From contig JBBRBB010000008.1 of assembly GCA_038206235.1 (NCBI GenBank), forward strand, positions 89,050 through 153,049: a stretch of DNA of 64,000 bases. The letters run 5' to 3'. Below are positions 1 through 8,962 of the stretch, one piece after another. The position numbers and the translations under genes were made by a program. The notes under the pieces are model-generated. The model saw only the letters and a list, made by a program, of their open reading frames with translations, was not told where the DNA came from and searched no databases. This DNA is from JBBRBB01 sp038206235. GTDB lineage: Bacteria > Bacteroidota > Bacteroidia > Chitinophagales > Chitinophagaceae. The first letter of the stretch is position 1. Each line of letters starts with the position of its first letter.

Positions 1-884
1 TGGTATTGCTGAAGTGTAGCACGCAAATAATCCCGGTCGAGATGCGTATAAATTTCGGTAGTGGTGATGCTTTCATGTCCCAGCATTTCCTGCACTGCAC
101 GCAGGTTTGCGCCTCCTTCCACTAAATGCGTTGCAAAAGAATGACGGAAAGTATGGGGCGAAACATTTTTAATAATGCCGGCTCTTTTCGCCATGTCTTT
201 AATAATATAAAATATCATTACACGGCTTAGCTTTCTTCCCTGCTTATTAAGAAACAAAACATCTTCAAAGCCATTTCTAATTTCTAAATGCGTTCTTGCA
301 TTTTCTTTATAGAGCTTAATATATTTCACTGCATCTCTGCCGATAGGCACAAGCCGTTCCTTATCTCCTTTGCCGATAACGCGTATAAATCCTGCATCAA
401 GATACAGGCAGCTTAATTTTACATTTACCAGTTCGCTCACCCTCAACCCGCAGCTATACATCGTTTCCAAAATGGCTTTGTTACGTGTGCCCTCAGGCTT
501 GCTTAAATCAATTGCATTGATGAGCATTTCTATTTCTTCAAAACTTAATACATCGGGCAACGCTCTTTTAAGTTTGGGTGACTCAAGCAATGTTGATGGG
601 TCAACGGAAACAATATTCTCCATTAAACAATATTTATAAAAAGCTCTTATTCCTGAGATAATTCTCGCCTGTGATGCAGCCCCGATTCCCAATTCAGAAA
701 GCCGTTTTACAAATTGCTGAAGCCCTTTCAAATTCAATTCCGGCGGGCTTTTCAGATTACCAACTGCCTGCAGGTAATCAGTAAGTTTTTCCACATCACG
801 CAGGTATGCTTCAACAGAATTATCGCTCAGAGATTTTTCTAATTGAAGAAAAGCCTTAAATCCTTTTTTATATGCATCCCACAT
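1..884 (-). CDS. xerD: Tyrosine recombinase XerD (3' end cut by window edge)
   Basis: Site-specific tyrosine recombinase. XerD acts with XerC at dif to resolve chromosome dimers through a covalent 3'-phosphotyrosyl intermediate. Read from the ATG at 884 the frame stays open to the window edge (294 codons), so only a few C-terminal residues of a roughly 300-residue family are missing. The N-terminal SAM-like core-binding domain starts MWDAYKKGFKAFLQLE. The catalytic domain shows all expected residues: Arg in CGLRVSEL, Lys in GKGDKER, HTFRHSFATH, the LGH motif and the tyrosine in TTEIYTH. No other start lies close upstream in frame. XerC or an integrase is less likely because the start and spacing look like Bacteroidota XerD. 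Confidence 0.93.
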   Translation of the reverse strand, partial: MWDAYKKGFKAFLQLEKSLSDNSVEAYLRDVEKLTDYLQAVGNLKSPPELNLKGLQQFVKRLSELGIGAASQARIISGIRAFYKYCLMENIVSVDPSTLLESPKLKRALPDVLSFEEIEMLINAIDLSKPEGTRNKAILETMYSCGLRVSELVNVKLSCLYLDAGFIRVIGKGDKERLVPIGRDAVKYIKLYKENARTHLEIRNGFEDVLFLNKQGRKLSRVMIFYIIKDMAKRAGIIKNVSPHTFRHSFATHLVEGGANLRAVQEMLGHESITTTEIYTHLDRDYLRATLQQY

Positions 885-1048
885 GAGTGATTGAATATTG
901 TCCGAATGACTTCTTCGGAAAAGATTTTTAATTGAATCTTGAAAATAGAAAATACAAGATATTTAATAGTTAGATATTTGCAGAATCATTTTACATTCGA
1001 TGGTATATTATTAAATATTAAATCCGCAATATTCAAATTCAAATATCA

Positions 1049-1546
1049 ATGGTAAACCTTCGCTCATTCATCCAAAAAGTTAGTTATTATAAAAAACCGA
1101 TGCTACGATTTCTCAGAAAGCTCGAAAAAAACCCGCCGCAAAAATTAGATACCATTTGCGAAGAAATAAGTGCAGAAGTTTGGAAGGAGATTGATTGCAC
1201 AACCTGCGGTAATTGCTGCAAAAAAATGACGCCTACCTTTTCGGGTAAAGACGTGGTACGCATTGCCGCCTATTTGAACATGAGCAAAAAAGAGTTTAGA
1301 GAGAAATGGCTATACTATGATAAAAAAGATAATGACTGGATGAACACTACACAACCCTGCCAGTTCCTTGACCTGAATACAAATCTTTGCACCATTTATG
1401 AAGTGCGACCGGCAGACTGTGCCAATTTTCCGCATCTTATAAAAAAGGGAATGAAGCATTATATTCATATTCATCAACAAAATATTCAATACTGCCCCGC
1501 CACGTTTAAGATGGTTGAGAAAATGATGGAGCAAATTAATTTGTAG
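1049..1546 (+). CDS. YkgJ-family cysteine-cluster protein
   Basis: Member of the YkgJ/UPF0153 family, predicted to bind zinc or an iron-sulfur cluster; its biochemical role is not established. The 165-residue protein has the family signature: Cys50, Cys53, Cys56 and Cys57 in DCTTCGNCCKKM, then Cys104, Cys114 and Cys124 in PCQFLD, LCTIYEVRPADC and the following NFPH. The basic N-terminal 45 residues lie before the cluster. It is transcribed away from xerD and converges on the aminotransferase gene. The family call is firm; function is open. Confidence 0.85.
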   Translation: MVNLRSFIQKVSYYKKPMLRFLRKLEKNPPQKLDTICEEISAEVWKEIDCTTCGNCCKKMTPTFSGKDVVRIAAYLNMSKKEFREKWLYYDKKDNDWMNTTQPCQFLDLNTNLCTIYEVRPADCANFPHLIKKGMKHYIHIHQQNIQYCPATFKMVEKMMEQINL

Positions 1547-1579
1547 TTGATACCTTATCCCAATTACAAAGAAGTTATT

Positions 1580-2758
1580 TCAAAAATCAAGCGCTTTATT
1601 AATAAAGTTGCAAGCATGAACTAACTCATCATCGGATATTATTAGCGGAGGGCAGATGCGCATACATTCCGGCGCAAATAGAAACCAGTCTGTGATTAAT
1701 CCATTTTCAATACATCTGTGAATTATTTTTTTATTGGTCTCAAAATTTTCGAATTGCAAAGAAGCCCAAAGCCCGCAGCTTCTTATTTCAATTATCTTTT
1801 CCGAATGTATTAGTTCTCTTATTATTTTTTCTTTACAGCTTACCTCAGCTATAAGATTGGTTTGCAATAAAACATCAAGCGCTGCTTTACCTGCAGCACA
1901 TGAAACAGGATGACCGCCAAACGTAGTGATATGTCCAAGCACGGGATTATGCGTTAAAACATTCATCAAACTTTTATTAGCTATAAAAGTGCCAAGCGGC
2001 ATACCTCCACCAAGCGCTTTACCAAGAAGCAAAATATCAGGCACAATATCAAATTGTTCAAATGCCCAGAGTGTGCCTGTTCTTCCAAAGCCACATTGCA
2101 CTTCATCCAATATCAATAAAGCTCCCTGTTCATTGCACTTTTTACGCAGAGCCTGCAACCATTCTTTAGCAGGTTTATGTATGCCGCTTTCTGCCTGCAC
2201 TGTTTCAAGAATTACGCAGGCAGTTTCGTCATTAATTTCTTCGAACACTTCATCACTACCATAATTAAAATGATATATGTTTGGCAATAAGGGGCGATAG
2301 GAATTGCGCCAGTATTCATCACCCATAATACTTAATGCACCCTGCGTGCTTCCATGATAACTTTTTTTAAATGCAATTATTTTAGAGCGATTTGTAAAAC
2401 GCTTTGCCAGCTTCATGGCCCCCTCAGTTGCTTCCGTGCCGCTGTTTGTGAAATAAACAGAGTTAAGGTTTGAAGGCAGATTATCAGTAATAAGTTTTGC
2501 GTAAGCTACCTGCGGCGCTTCAATAAATTCTCCATAAACAATCAAATGCATGTACTGCGCAACCTGCTTTTGTACGGCTTCTACAACTTTGGGATGAGAG
2601 TGTCCAATGTTGGCAACATTAAAACCGGAAATAAGGTCAATATATTTTTTCCCGTTTACATCGAACTGGTAAATCCCTTCAGCCTTTACTATTTCCAAAC
2701 CAATAGGAATGTTTGATGTTTGAGCAATATGCTGAAAAAAAAGCTGACGATAGTTCAT
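1580..2758 (-). CDS. Class III PLP aminotransferase (acetylornithine/ornithine type)
   Basis: Fold-type I, class III aminotransferase of 392 residues, expected to move an omega-amino group to 2-oxoglutarate with pyridoxal phosphate. Visible landmarks are SGFNVANIGHSHP near residue 45, NSGTEATEGAMKLAK near 105, the LDEVQCGFGRTG block at 217-229 whose Asp contacts the PLP nitrogen, and the Schiff-base lysine Lys247 in LLLGKALGGGMPLG. Length fits ArgD/RocD-like enzymes. No arginine, lysine or other amino-acid operon surrounds it, so the exact substrate (acetylornithine, ornithine, lysine or another omega-amine) cannot be settled here. A degenerate 7-bp array lies directly upstream of its start. 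Confidence 0.85.
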   Translation of the reverse strand: MNYRQLFFQHIAQTSNIPIGLEIVKAEGIYQFDVNGKKYIDLISGFNVANIGHSHPKVVEAVQKQVAQYMHLIVYGEFIEAPQVAYAKLITDNLPSNLNSVYFTNSGTEATEGAMKLAKRFTNRSKIIAFKKSYHGSTQGALSIMGDEYWRNSYRPLLPNIYHFNYGSDEVFEEINDETACVILETVQAESGIHKPAKEWLQALRKKCNEQGALLILDEVQCGFGRTGTLWAFEQFDIVPDILLLGKALGGGMPLGTFIANKSLMNVLTHNPVLGHITTFGGHPVSCAAGKAALDVLLQTNLIAEVSCKEKIIRELIHSEKIIEIRSCGLWASLQFENFETNKKIIHRCIENGLITDWFLFAPECMRICPPLIISDDELVHACNFINKALDF

Positions 2759-2760
2759 TG

Positions 2761-2788
2761 CTGATAGTTGGCTGATGATAGTTGATAG
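2761..2788. repeat. Short degenerate 7-bp tandem array
   Basis: Four consecutive heptamers (CTGATAG, TTGGCTG, ATGATAG, TTGATAG) start two bases upstream of the aminotransferase start codon. They belong to a class of degenerate 7-bp arrays seen many times in this window. The array would lie in the 5' untranslated leader of the minus-strand gene. Confidence 0.55.
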
Positions 2789-2947
2789 TATTTAAAATGG
2801 GATACAAATTTAGAGGATGGATGTTGACAATAACAGTAACCGATGGCAGAAGAATATAGATTATAAAAATTATTTACCTTAAATTCGATTGTAAGACTAT
2901 TCAACTGTTAGCGGTAATTTTTAACAAATTGTACTTTGAATAAAACA

Positions 2948-3433
2948 ATGACGAAAATATATAGACAAGGACCCGTTGGAGCATTGCTTGACATATATGA
3001 ACAAACAATTTCAGATTTCAAAAAAGTCATTAAAGATATTCCTGACAATGCTTTGACTATTATCATAGACCCACAAACAACTGACGAAAATTGTAAATCT
3101 ATCCAGACAATTTTATCTCACGTAATACATTCAGGTTATGGTTATGCGACGAGCATTCATAATCTGAAAGGATATAACAATGCAAGACCTGACAAAACCT
3201 ATCATTTAACTATCAAGGAATATTTGGAAGACTTGAGCAACATTTTTACATATACTGAAAATATTTTTAAAGAAATTAAAGACAATGAATTAGAACAATT
3301 TGACAATTCATTAAAGATAAAAGCAGGTTGGGGACAATTGTACGATATAGAGCAGATAACTGAACATGCAATTGTGCACATTCTTAGATACAGACGACAA
3401 ATTGATAAAATTAAATGCAACGAATTGAAATAA
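2948..3433 (+). CDS. DinB-like four-helix protein (cassette-like setting)
   Basis: A 161-residue protein resembling the DinB/DUF1572-type superfamily: His-rich helices with HVIHSGYGYA near residue 60 and EHAIVHILRYRRQID near the C-terminus, the usual places for the metal-binding histidines. Members include metal-dependent thiol transferases; the substrate here is unknown. ATG at 2948 is preferred; a TTG four codons earlier gives MNKTMTK. The gene is preceded by CTGTTAGCGGTAA and followed by AACTGCTAACAGG plus a hairpin-prone tail related to the tail behind the second DinB gene at 43906-44382, suggesting a mobile single-gene unit. Function is inferred from the fold family only. Confidence 0.7.
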   Translation: MTKIYRQGPVGALLDIYEQTISDFKKVIKDIPDNALTIIIDPQTTDENCKSIQTILSHVIHSGYGYATSIHNLKGYNNARPDKTYHLTIKEYLEDLSNIFTYTENIFKEIKDNELEQFDNSLKIKAGWGQLYDIEQITEHAIVHILRYRRQIDKIKCNELK

Positions 3434-3436
3434 AAA

Positions 3437-3570
3437 CAACTGCTAACAGGAGGTTTGCTGGCCGACGGAAGCAAAATCAGCTACAAATCAATATCAGCAA
3501 TAGCTTCAGCTGAACATTATTAATTTAGCTTTAGTTGTTAACTTCATCTTTAGCCAAGCCCTAATGTTGT
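3437..3570 (+). repeat. Hairpin-prone tail behind DinB gene 1 (cassette-end candidate)
   Basis: Non-coding tail starting AACTGCTAACAGGAGGTTTG. Its 5' part can pair imperfectly with the region around GCCAAGCCCTAATGTTG at 3553-3569. It shares the stretch AAATCAAYATCAGYAAT with the tail behind the second DinB gene (AAATCAACATCAGTAAT at 44443-44459). TGCTAAC here mirrors GTTAGC upstream of the gene. The attC-like reading is inference. Confidence 0.4.
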
Positions 3571-3649
3571 TTTGAAATTAAATAAATTGTTTCAGAGAGA
3601 TTGCATCCGAACGTTAATAGAAATAAAGAAACAGATATGAAATGTTTTG

Positions 3650-3691
3650 AACTCAAACTACAAACCACAGACTACAAACTACAAACTGTTT
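3650..3691. repeat. Degenerate 7-bp tandem array
   Basis: Six heptamers in register: AACTCAA, ACTACAA, ACCACAG, ACTACAA, ACTACAA, ACTGTTT. The array ends one base before the ATG of the gamma-carbonic anhydrase gene, so it occupies the position of the ribosome-binding region and probably the 5' leader. Confidence 0.7.
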
Positions 3692-3692
3692 T

Positions 3693-4223
3693 ATGGCTAC
3701 AATAATTCCTGTTCTCGGCAAACATCCTCAAATGGGGCGAAATTGTTTTATTGCACCCAATGCAACTATTATAGGAGATGTGGTAATGGGTGATGAATGC
3801 AGTATATGGTTTAATGCGGTTCTGCGCGGCGACGTGCATTATATTAAACTGGGAAATAAAGTGAATGTGCAGGATGGCGCTGTAATACATTGCACGTATC
3901 AAAAAAACCCTGTAAATATTGGAAGCAATGTTTCTATCGGCCATCTTGCAATTGTACACGGCTGCACGGTACATGATAACGTGCTCATTGGCATGGGCGC
4001 TATTGTAATGGACAGATGTATAGTTCACAGCAACTCTATTATTGCTGCCGGGGCTGTGGTGCTTGAAGATACTATTGTAGAGGATGGAACTATATATGCC
4101 GGCGTGCCTGCACGCAAGGTAAAAGATATAACCAAAGATGTAGTTCACGAAGAAATTGAACGCATCGCAAACAATTATGTAAAATATTCTTCCTGGTTTT
4201 CTGACTTTAATGCAGCGAAATAA
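3693..4223 (+). CDS. Gamma-carbonic anhydrase-like hexapeptide-repeat protein
   Basis: A 176-residue left-handed beta-helix protein of the gamma-class carbonic anhydrase/YrdA family, which forms trimers with metal at the subunit interface. Hexapeptide repeats run from about residue 15 to 140 (APNATIIGDVVMGDECSIW, GNKVNVQDGAVIH, GSNVSIGHLAIVHGC, DNVLIGMGAIVMD). The metal histidines are in place: His in DGAVIHC and the pair in IGHLAIVHGC. The Arg/Asp pair in AVLRGDV is the conserved inter-subunit site. Family length and motifs match closely. Whether it hydrates CO2 or only binds metal cannot be read from sequence. The start abuts a 7-bp array. Confidence 0.88.
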   Translation: MATIIPVLGKHPQMGRNCFIAPNATIIGDVVMGDECSIWFNAVLRGDVHYIKLGNKVNVQDGAVIHCTYQKNPVNIGSNVSIGHLAIVHGCTVHDNVLIGMGAIVMDRCIVHSNSIIAAGAVVLEDTIVEDGTIYAGVPARKVKDITKDVVHEEIERIANNYVKYSSWFSDFNAAK

Positions 4224-4474
4224 AAAACAATTTGTCTTATTGTTTGGATAGTTTTTGTGTTGCTTCCAAAACTTGCTGCTTATGATGAATCATAAATAAC
4301 ACACCCGCAGAAACTATCCTTTTCTTTGCAACTTTTAAATTCATTCCTGTTAAGACCGGTATATCTCCAAATGATGATTGATGATTGCAAAGCGCGATTA
4401 AAGCAATTAAAAGTGCAGGGAAAATAAGCCTTTCAATACAACCCGTTTTTTATAAATAACGTATATATATTGGT

Positions 4475-4759
4475 ATGAAACCTTTTGAATATAGCAACGC
4501 TTCTGAAATGGTTATTAATGAAACCGGCAGCCTGCGGGAATTTTACCGGCTTACCAATGAATTAAGCAAAGACAGGCATGTGCGTTTTATTGGCAAGCAT
4601 GATGATGCCTATAATATTGAATGGTATTTTAAATACCGCGGCAACCAGCTTGCTTTGCAGTACAGTATTTTTAATGGCGTTACTTTGCTTCTTCAAAGCG
4701 GTAAAGATTTTAAAGCCGCAAACAAGCTTGCAGTAAAGCTTAAAACCACCCACACCTAA
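4475..4759 (+). CDS. Conserved hypothetical protein, 94 residues
   Basis: Small soluble protein without signal peptide or membrane segment, beginning MKPFEYSNASEMV, with a predicted mixed alpha/beta pattern (IEWYFKYRGNQLALQYSIFNG followed by a basic helix ending KLAVKLK). I do not recognise the family. It runs convergently into rsgA and overlaps that gene's 3' end by four bases, which supports it being a real gene rather than a chance frame. Upstream, 4224-4474 holds no further gene; only a short ATTGATG-type heptamer run near 4370-4390. Confidence 0.6.
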   Translation: MKPFEYSNASEMVINETGSLREFYRLTNELSKDRHVRFIGKHDDAYNIEWYFKYRGNQLALQYSIFNGVTLLLQSGKDFKAANKLAVKLKTTHT

Positions 4760-5682
4760 TAATCGCTATCAGTCATGGTATTAAGAATGTTACAATAGCT
4801 TATGTAGCGTTGCTCAGAAATTTTACCATTCTCTGCGGCTTCACTCACTGCACAGCCCGGCTCATTTACATGTAAACAATTATTAAAGCGGCACTGTTGA
4901 ATTAATTGCCGCATTTCAGGAAAATAATGCGATAGTTCCTGGCGGGTAATACCTGTAATGCCAAATTCTTTTATCCCGGGAGTATCAATAATGCTGCCGC
5001 CAAAAGGCATGGCAAACATTTCTGCAAATGTGGTAGTATGTACTCCTTTACCGCTCCAGTTACTAACTTCACGAATGGCCAAATTGCTTTCGGGAAGTAT
5101 TAAATTTATAAAAGTGGATTTTCCTACACCACTATGCCCCGCAAGCAGTGTAGTCTTATTTTTTAAAATATCCTTTAATTCGTTTAGCCCTTCCTTTGTA
5201 TCCATGCTTGTTAGAAAAACTTTATAGCCAATGTTTGAATATATGGTTTTAAGTACTTGATATTTGTCAAGCTCTTTTTTTTTATAGACATCAGCCTTAT
5301 TAAATATAATGACTGCGGGAATATGATAGGCTTCGGCGCAAACCAGGAAACGGTCAATAAATCCATGGGAGGTTCGCGGCTCCTTTAATGTTGCAAATAA
5401 TAAAACCTGGTCAAGGTTACTCGCTACAATATGCTGTTGTTTTTTATGATGTGGGGAACGGCGGGCTATATAATTTCTTCTTTCAGAAATTCCGGTGATA
5501 ATGCCTGTACCTGTTGTTTCATTTTCTAACTCAAACTCAACTTCATCGCCTACTGCAATGGGATTGGTTGAAGTAATATCGTCAATCTTAAATATTCCTT
5601 TTATGCGGGTATTTAAAAAATTACCTGTTTCCGTTTTTAATAGATACCAGCTTCCGGTTGATTTATAAACAATGCCTCTCAT
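4756..5682 (-). CDS. rsgA: Ribosome small-subunit GTPase RsgA
   Basis: Circularly permuted GTPase that checks late 30S maturation and releases assembly factors. The 308-residue protein has an N-terminal OB-fold (about 1-70), then G motifs in permuted order: G4 NKAD at 128-131, P-loop GHSGVGKST at 182-190, G3 DTPG at 233-236. The C-terminal zinc finger is intact: Cys264, Cys269, His271 and Cys277. The start MRGIVYKSTG is typical of Bacteroidota RsgA. It precedes the Uma2-family gene in the opposite direction of uvrD and converges with the small gene at 4475-4759. Confidence 0.95.
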   Translation of the reverse strand: MRGIVYKSTGSWYLLKTETGNFLNTRIKGIFKIDDITSTNPIAVGDEVEFELENETTGTGIITGISERRNYIARRSPHHKKQQHIVASNLDQVLLFATLKEPRTSHGFIDRFLVCAEAYHIPAVIIFNKADVYKKKELDKYQVLKTIYSNIGYKVFLTSMDTKEGLNELKDILKNKTTLLAGHSGVGKSTFINLILPESNLAIREVSNWSGKGVHTTTFAEMFAMPFGGSIIDTPGIKEFGITGITRQELSHYFPEMRQLIQQCRFNNCLHVNEPGCAVSEAAENGKISEQRYISYCNILNTMTDSDY

Positions 5683-5708
5683 TTAAAAACGAAGATGTAT
5701 TTCATTAG

Positions 5709-6278
5709 TTAAGAATTCTGACTGTACACATCTTCAACTTTAAAAGAAATATTAAGTGCAGTAAGCTGAATAATATCTTCGGGTTTAGCGAATGTGCTTA
5801 ACTCCCAATCGTTGTGTTCTGCACGACTAAATACACTTATAAGAGTAAATTCAGGTTCAACCAATAAGTAATATTGAAGTGAATCAAATTTTTGGTAGTT
5901 GATAAATTTATCTACGGTATCATATTTACGGGTGCCCTCTGAAAGGACTTCAATAATTAATTCCGGTTTATGTTTTACAAATTCAACCCCGGCAGATAAG
6001 GGTTCCCGAGTTATAAAAATATCGGGATAAAAATATTTTGCTTCTGATGGAACTTTTGCTTTAACGCCCTCCATAAAAACAAAATAATTTTTGTTGCGAA
6101 GTAATGTTCGTAATAAGACAAGCAAATTTGCTGCAATAAAATTGTTAAGATCAGATTCTCCGGGCATATCAATAAGTTTACCGTTTACATATTCATGTCT
6201 TATTTCTGATTGCTGTTCAAACAATATATATTCTTCTTCACTCATTATATGTTCTCTTGTTATCAGTGGCATCTGCAA
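5709..6278 (-). CDS. Uma2-family (DUF820) endonuclease-like protein
   Basis: A 189-residue protein of the Uma2/DUF820 family, with a PD-(D/E)xK restriction-endonuclease-like fold and no firmly established role; members are often in multiple copies. The core is visible: EYEYILFEQQSEIRHEYVNGKLIDMPG, then KYFYPDIFI with the active-site Asp, PELIIEVLSEGTRKYD with the Glu and a trailing helix with Lys in DKFINYQKF. Start at MQMPLITREHIM; the second Met (two codons on) is equally possible. It lies 26 bases upstream of rsgA on the same strand and may be co-transcribed. Confidence 0.8.
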   Translation of the reverse strand: MQMPLITREHIMSEEEYILFEQQSEIRHEYVNGKLIDMPGESDLNNFIAANLLVLLRTLLRNKNYFVFMEGVKAKVPSEAKYFYPDIFITREPLSAGVEFVKHKPELIIEVLSEGTRKYDTVDKFINYQKFDSLQYYLLVEPEFTLISVFSRAEHNDWELSTFAKPEDIIQLTALNISFKVEDVYSQNS

Positions 6279-6301
6279 AATTTTGTTCTAAGGTACAAAA
6301 T

Positions 6302-6363
6302 AAACCTCACAGGTCTTAAAGTTCAAACTAACCCTCACAGGTCTTTAAGACCTGTGAGGTTTG
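6302..6363. repeat. REP-like palindrome, copy 1, plus a half copy
   Basis: The full palindrome lies at 6333-6359 with arms CCTCACAGGTCTT and AAGACCTGTGAGG around a single base. A left-hand half copy (AAACCTCACAGGTCTTAAAG) sits just upstream at 6302-6321. The same palindrome occurs at 29742, 31423, 53986 and 55614. It lies in the spacer upstream of the UvrD-type gene. Confidence 0.85.
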
Positions 6364-6370
6364 AAGATAC

Positions 6371-6418
6371 TCCTCAACCTTTCAACTTTTCAACCTTTCA
6401 ACTTTTCAACCTTTCAAC
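6371..6418. repeat. 8-bp tandem array upstream of the helicase gene
   Basis: Six octamers in register alternating CTTTCAAC and TTTTCAAC (first unit TCCTCAAC). It ends 16 bases before the helicase start codon, so it should be in the promoter or leader of that gene. Confidence 0.8.
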
Positions 6419-6434
6419 ATTGTAACTTGCGTTT

Positions 6435-8759
6435 ATGATTGATTATTTGAGCGGATTGAATGAACCCCAGCGTGAAGCAGTTACTTATATCACCGGTCCA
6501 TTAATGATTGTGGCAGGTGCAGGCAGCGGTAAAACACGTGTGCTTACTACACGCATTGCCCACCTGATGGCGAATGGTGTGGATGCTTTTAATATTCTTG
6601 CACTCACTTTTACCAACAAGGCTGCCGCAGAGATGAAGGAGCGGGTAGAAAAAATTCTTGGCAACACCGAAGCAAGGAATCTTTACATCGGCACTTTTCA
6701 CAGCGTATTTGCACGCATTCTTCGTGCAGAGGCGCGTCACATTGGTTATCCAAACAACTTCACTATTTATGATACGGATGACAGCCGCTCTGTGTTGAAA
6801 ACAGTTATCAACGAATTGAATCTTGATGATAAGCACTACAAGCCAAGCATAGTGCACAACCGCATTTCCGCAGCAAAGAATGCATTGGTAGGTCCAGCTG
6901 AATATGCAAATGATTCCTATATTCAGCAGGAAGATATACGTTCCAATCGCCCCGCTATTGCGCAGATATACCATGCATATTCAGCAAGATGCTTTAAGAA
7001 TGGCGCCATGGATTTTGATGATTTGCTGTTGAAGATGTATGAATTATTGCGGGACTTTCCAGAAGTGCTTCACAAGTATCAGCATAAGTTCAAATATATT
7101 TTGATTGATGAGTATCAGGATACAAATCCTGTGCAATATCAAATCACAAAACTGCTTGCTGCTGTGAATGAAAACATTTGTGTAGTGGGAGATGATGCGC
7201 AAAGCATCTATAGTTTTCGCGGCGCAACGATTGAAAACATTTTGCAGTTTCAAAAAGATTATGATGATGTAAAAATTATCAAGCTGGAACAAAACTATCG
7301 CAGCACACAAAATATTTTAACCGCTGCAAACGAAGTAATAAAAAATAATAAAGGTCAAATACCCAAAGTTCTCTGGACAAATAATGACACAGGTGAAAGA
7401 ATAAAAGTTATACGAACAAACAGTGATAATGACGAAGGGAAATTTATGGCAGATTCTATTCAGGAACAAAAGCTGCGCAATCATTATCTCAATAAAGAGT
7501 TTGCTATTCTTTATCGCACCAATGCACAGAGCCGTGCCTTTGAAGAGAGTCTTCGCCGCATGGGAATTCCTTACAGAATCTTCGGAGGCATCAGTTTTTA
7601 CCAGCGCAAAGAAATAAAAGATGTGCTTGCCTATTTAAGATTGATTGTAAATACAAAAGATGAAGAGGCGCTGAAACGCATCATCAATTTTCCTGCAAGA
7701 GGAATTGGTAAAACAACGATAGAGAAAACTGTTATCATAGCGAATGAGCAAAACATAAGCATGTTTGAAGTGCTTATAAGAGCAGCAGAGTTTGGCTTTA
7801 AGGCCGGCACATTGGAAAGCCTGCAAAATTTTGTAACAATGATTCGTTACTTCCAGAGCTTGATGAAAGAAAAGAATGCTTATGAAATTGCAACGCAGGT
7901 AGGCAAGCATACCAATTTGATAAAAGAATTGTTTAATGATAAAACTACTGAAGGTCTTGCACGATATGAAAACATACAGGAGTTATTAAACTCAATTAAA
8001 GAGTGGACTGAAAGTCCTGCAAACGAAGAAGGAGAATTGGGTGATAAAAGTCTTGGGGGTTATTTGCAGCAAATAACTTTACTTACTGATGCGGATGAAC
8101 AAAAAGGCGATGCAGATGTTGTAAAGCTGATGACAATACATTCTGCAAAAGGATTAGAGTTTGCCTGTGTATTCGTTGGGGGACTGGAAGAGACATTATT
8201 TCCGAATGCACTCTCAATTAACACAAGAGAAGAATTGGAAGAAGAGCGCCGTTTATTTTATGTTGCTGTTACAAGAGCCAAACACAGGTTGTGGCTCACT
8301 TATGCAAATAACCGCTACCGTTTTGGAAATTTAATAAAGAATGAACCAAGTCGTTTTTTGCAAGAGTTACCCGAAAATTTTTTAGATAAAAGTTTTGCGG
8401 GCAGAAGCCATACAGGCGAGTCTGTTGGTTTGGGTTCAGCCTTTGAAAGAATGCGAAAGGGTTTTGGATATGGGGACAATTCCAATGAAGAATCGTTATC
8501 TCAAACAAATAAACCCTCTTATCTCTCTGCAATATCATCTTTACCAAAAGTTGCAGAGCATATTGCAAGCAAAGATTTTGCAGCAAGCGATACCCGTAAT
8601 TTGCAGCAAGGCCAACGGATAGAGCATCAGAAATTCGGTTTTGGTAAGGTAAGTAAAATAGAAGGCGGAGCACATAATCCTGTTGCTACAATTGTGTTTG
8701 AACATAATGGAGAAAAAAAAATCATGTTGAATTATGCGAAGCTGAGGATAGTGGAGTAA
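6435..8759 (+). CDS. UvrD/PcrA-type superfamily 1 DNA helicase
   Basis: ATP-dependent 3'-5' helicase for nucleotide-excision and replication-associated repair. The 774-residue protein has the SF1A motifs in order: Q-motif LNEPQREAV, Walker A AGAGSGKT at 28-35, motif Ia LALTFTNKAAAEM, motif II DEYQD at 225-229, motif III GDDAQSIYSFRGA, motif IV QNYRST, motif V TIHSAKGLEF and motif VI VAVTRAKHR. The C-terminal 50 residues (GQRIEHQKFGFGKV to the end) match the Tudor-like RNA-polymerase-contacting tail of PcrA/UvrD. The reading frame is full length. UvrD versus PcrA naming is a matter of convention. Confidence 0.95.
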   Translation: MIDYLSGLNEPQREAVTYITGPLMIVAGAGSGKTRVLTTRIAHLMANGVDAFNILALTFTNKAAAEMKERVEKILGNTEARNLYIGTFHSVFARILRAEARHIGYPNNFTIYDTDDSRSVLKTVINELNLDDKHYKPSIVHNRISAAKNALVGPAEYANDSYIQQEDIRSNRPAIAQIYHAYSARCFKNGAMDFDDLLLKMYELLRDFPEVLHKYQHKFKYILIDEYQDTNPVQYQITKLLAAVNENICVVGDDAQSIYSFRGATIENILQFQKDYDDVKIIKLEQNYRSTQNILTAANEVIKNNKGQIPKVLWTNNDTGERIKVIRTNSDNDEGKFMADSIQEQKLRNHYLNKEFAILYRTNAQSRAFEESLRRMGIPYRIFGGISFYQRKEIKDVLAYLRLIVNTKDEEALKRIINFPARGIGKTTIEKTVIIANEQNISMFEVLIRAAEFGFKAGTLESLQNFVTMIRYFQSLMKEKNAYEIATQVGKHTNLIKELFNDKTTEGLARYENIQELLNSIKEWTESPANEEGELGDKSLGGYLQQITLLTDADEQKGDADVVKLMTIHSAKGLEFACVFVGGLEETLFPNALSINTREELEEERRLFYVAVTRAKHRLWLTYANNRYRFGNLIKNEPSRFLQELPENFLDKSFAGRSHTGESVGLGSAFERMRKGFGYGDNSNEESLSQTNKPSYLSAISSLPKVAEHIASKDFAASDTRNLQQGQRIEHQKFGFGKVSKIEGGAHNPVATIVFEHNGEKKIMLNYAKLRIVE

Positions 8760-8787
8760 CGTTTATCGTTTTTCGTTTATCGTTTAT
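8760..8787. repeat. 7-bp tandem array after the helicase gene
   Basis: Four heptamers CGTTTAT, CGTTTTT, CGTTTAT, CGTTTAT begin directly after the helicase stop codon, whose last base precedes the first unit. Confidence 0.7.
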
Positions 8788-8881
8788 TGGCATATTTAGC
8801 CTCTAACTCTTCTGCGGTAAATGTTACAAATTCTCCTCTTCCTGTTAGCCTCTGATGACAATAAATACGTTGTCTTGCTTC
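8777..8881 (-). pseudogene. Possible 3' remnant of a gene, no start codon
   Basis: On the minus strand an open stretch reads EARQRIYCHQRLTGRGEF and then VTFTAEELEAKYANKR before a stop inside the 7-bp array. The composition looks coding, but it is preceded by a stop and has no start codon, so it is at most the tail of a decayed gene. The family is not recognised. Confidence 0.25.
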
Positions 8882-8923
8882 TCATTCCCTTCATCAACTT
8901 ATCAATCTTAATCTTTTCAATAT

Positions 8924-8931
8924 TACATTTG
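8924..8931 (+). promoter_or_regulatory. Candidate -7 box (TACATTTG) for cmoA
   Basis: Matches the Bacteroidota sigma-A -7 consensus TAnnTTTG, 31 bases upstream of the cmoA start. No clear -33 TTG at ideal spacing, so support is partial. Confidence 0.4.
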
Positions 8932-8962
8932 TAAAACTTCTTACTTTAAATAAAAAGCTTTC

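Noticed and set aside
3672..4148. Long minus-strand frame over the gamma-carbonic anhydrase gene
   Set aside because: Shadow of the hexapeptide gene; composition rich in His, Tyr and Cys, no start context, no family.
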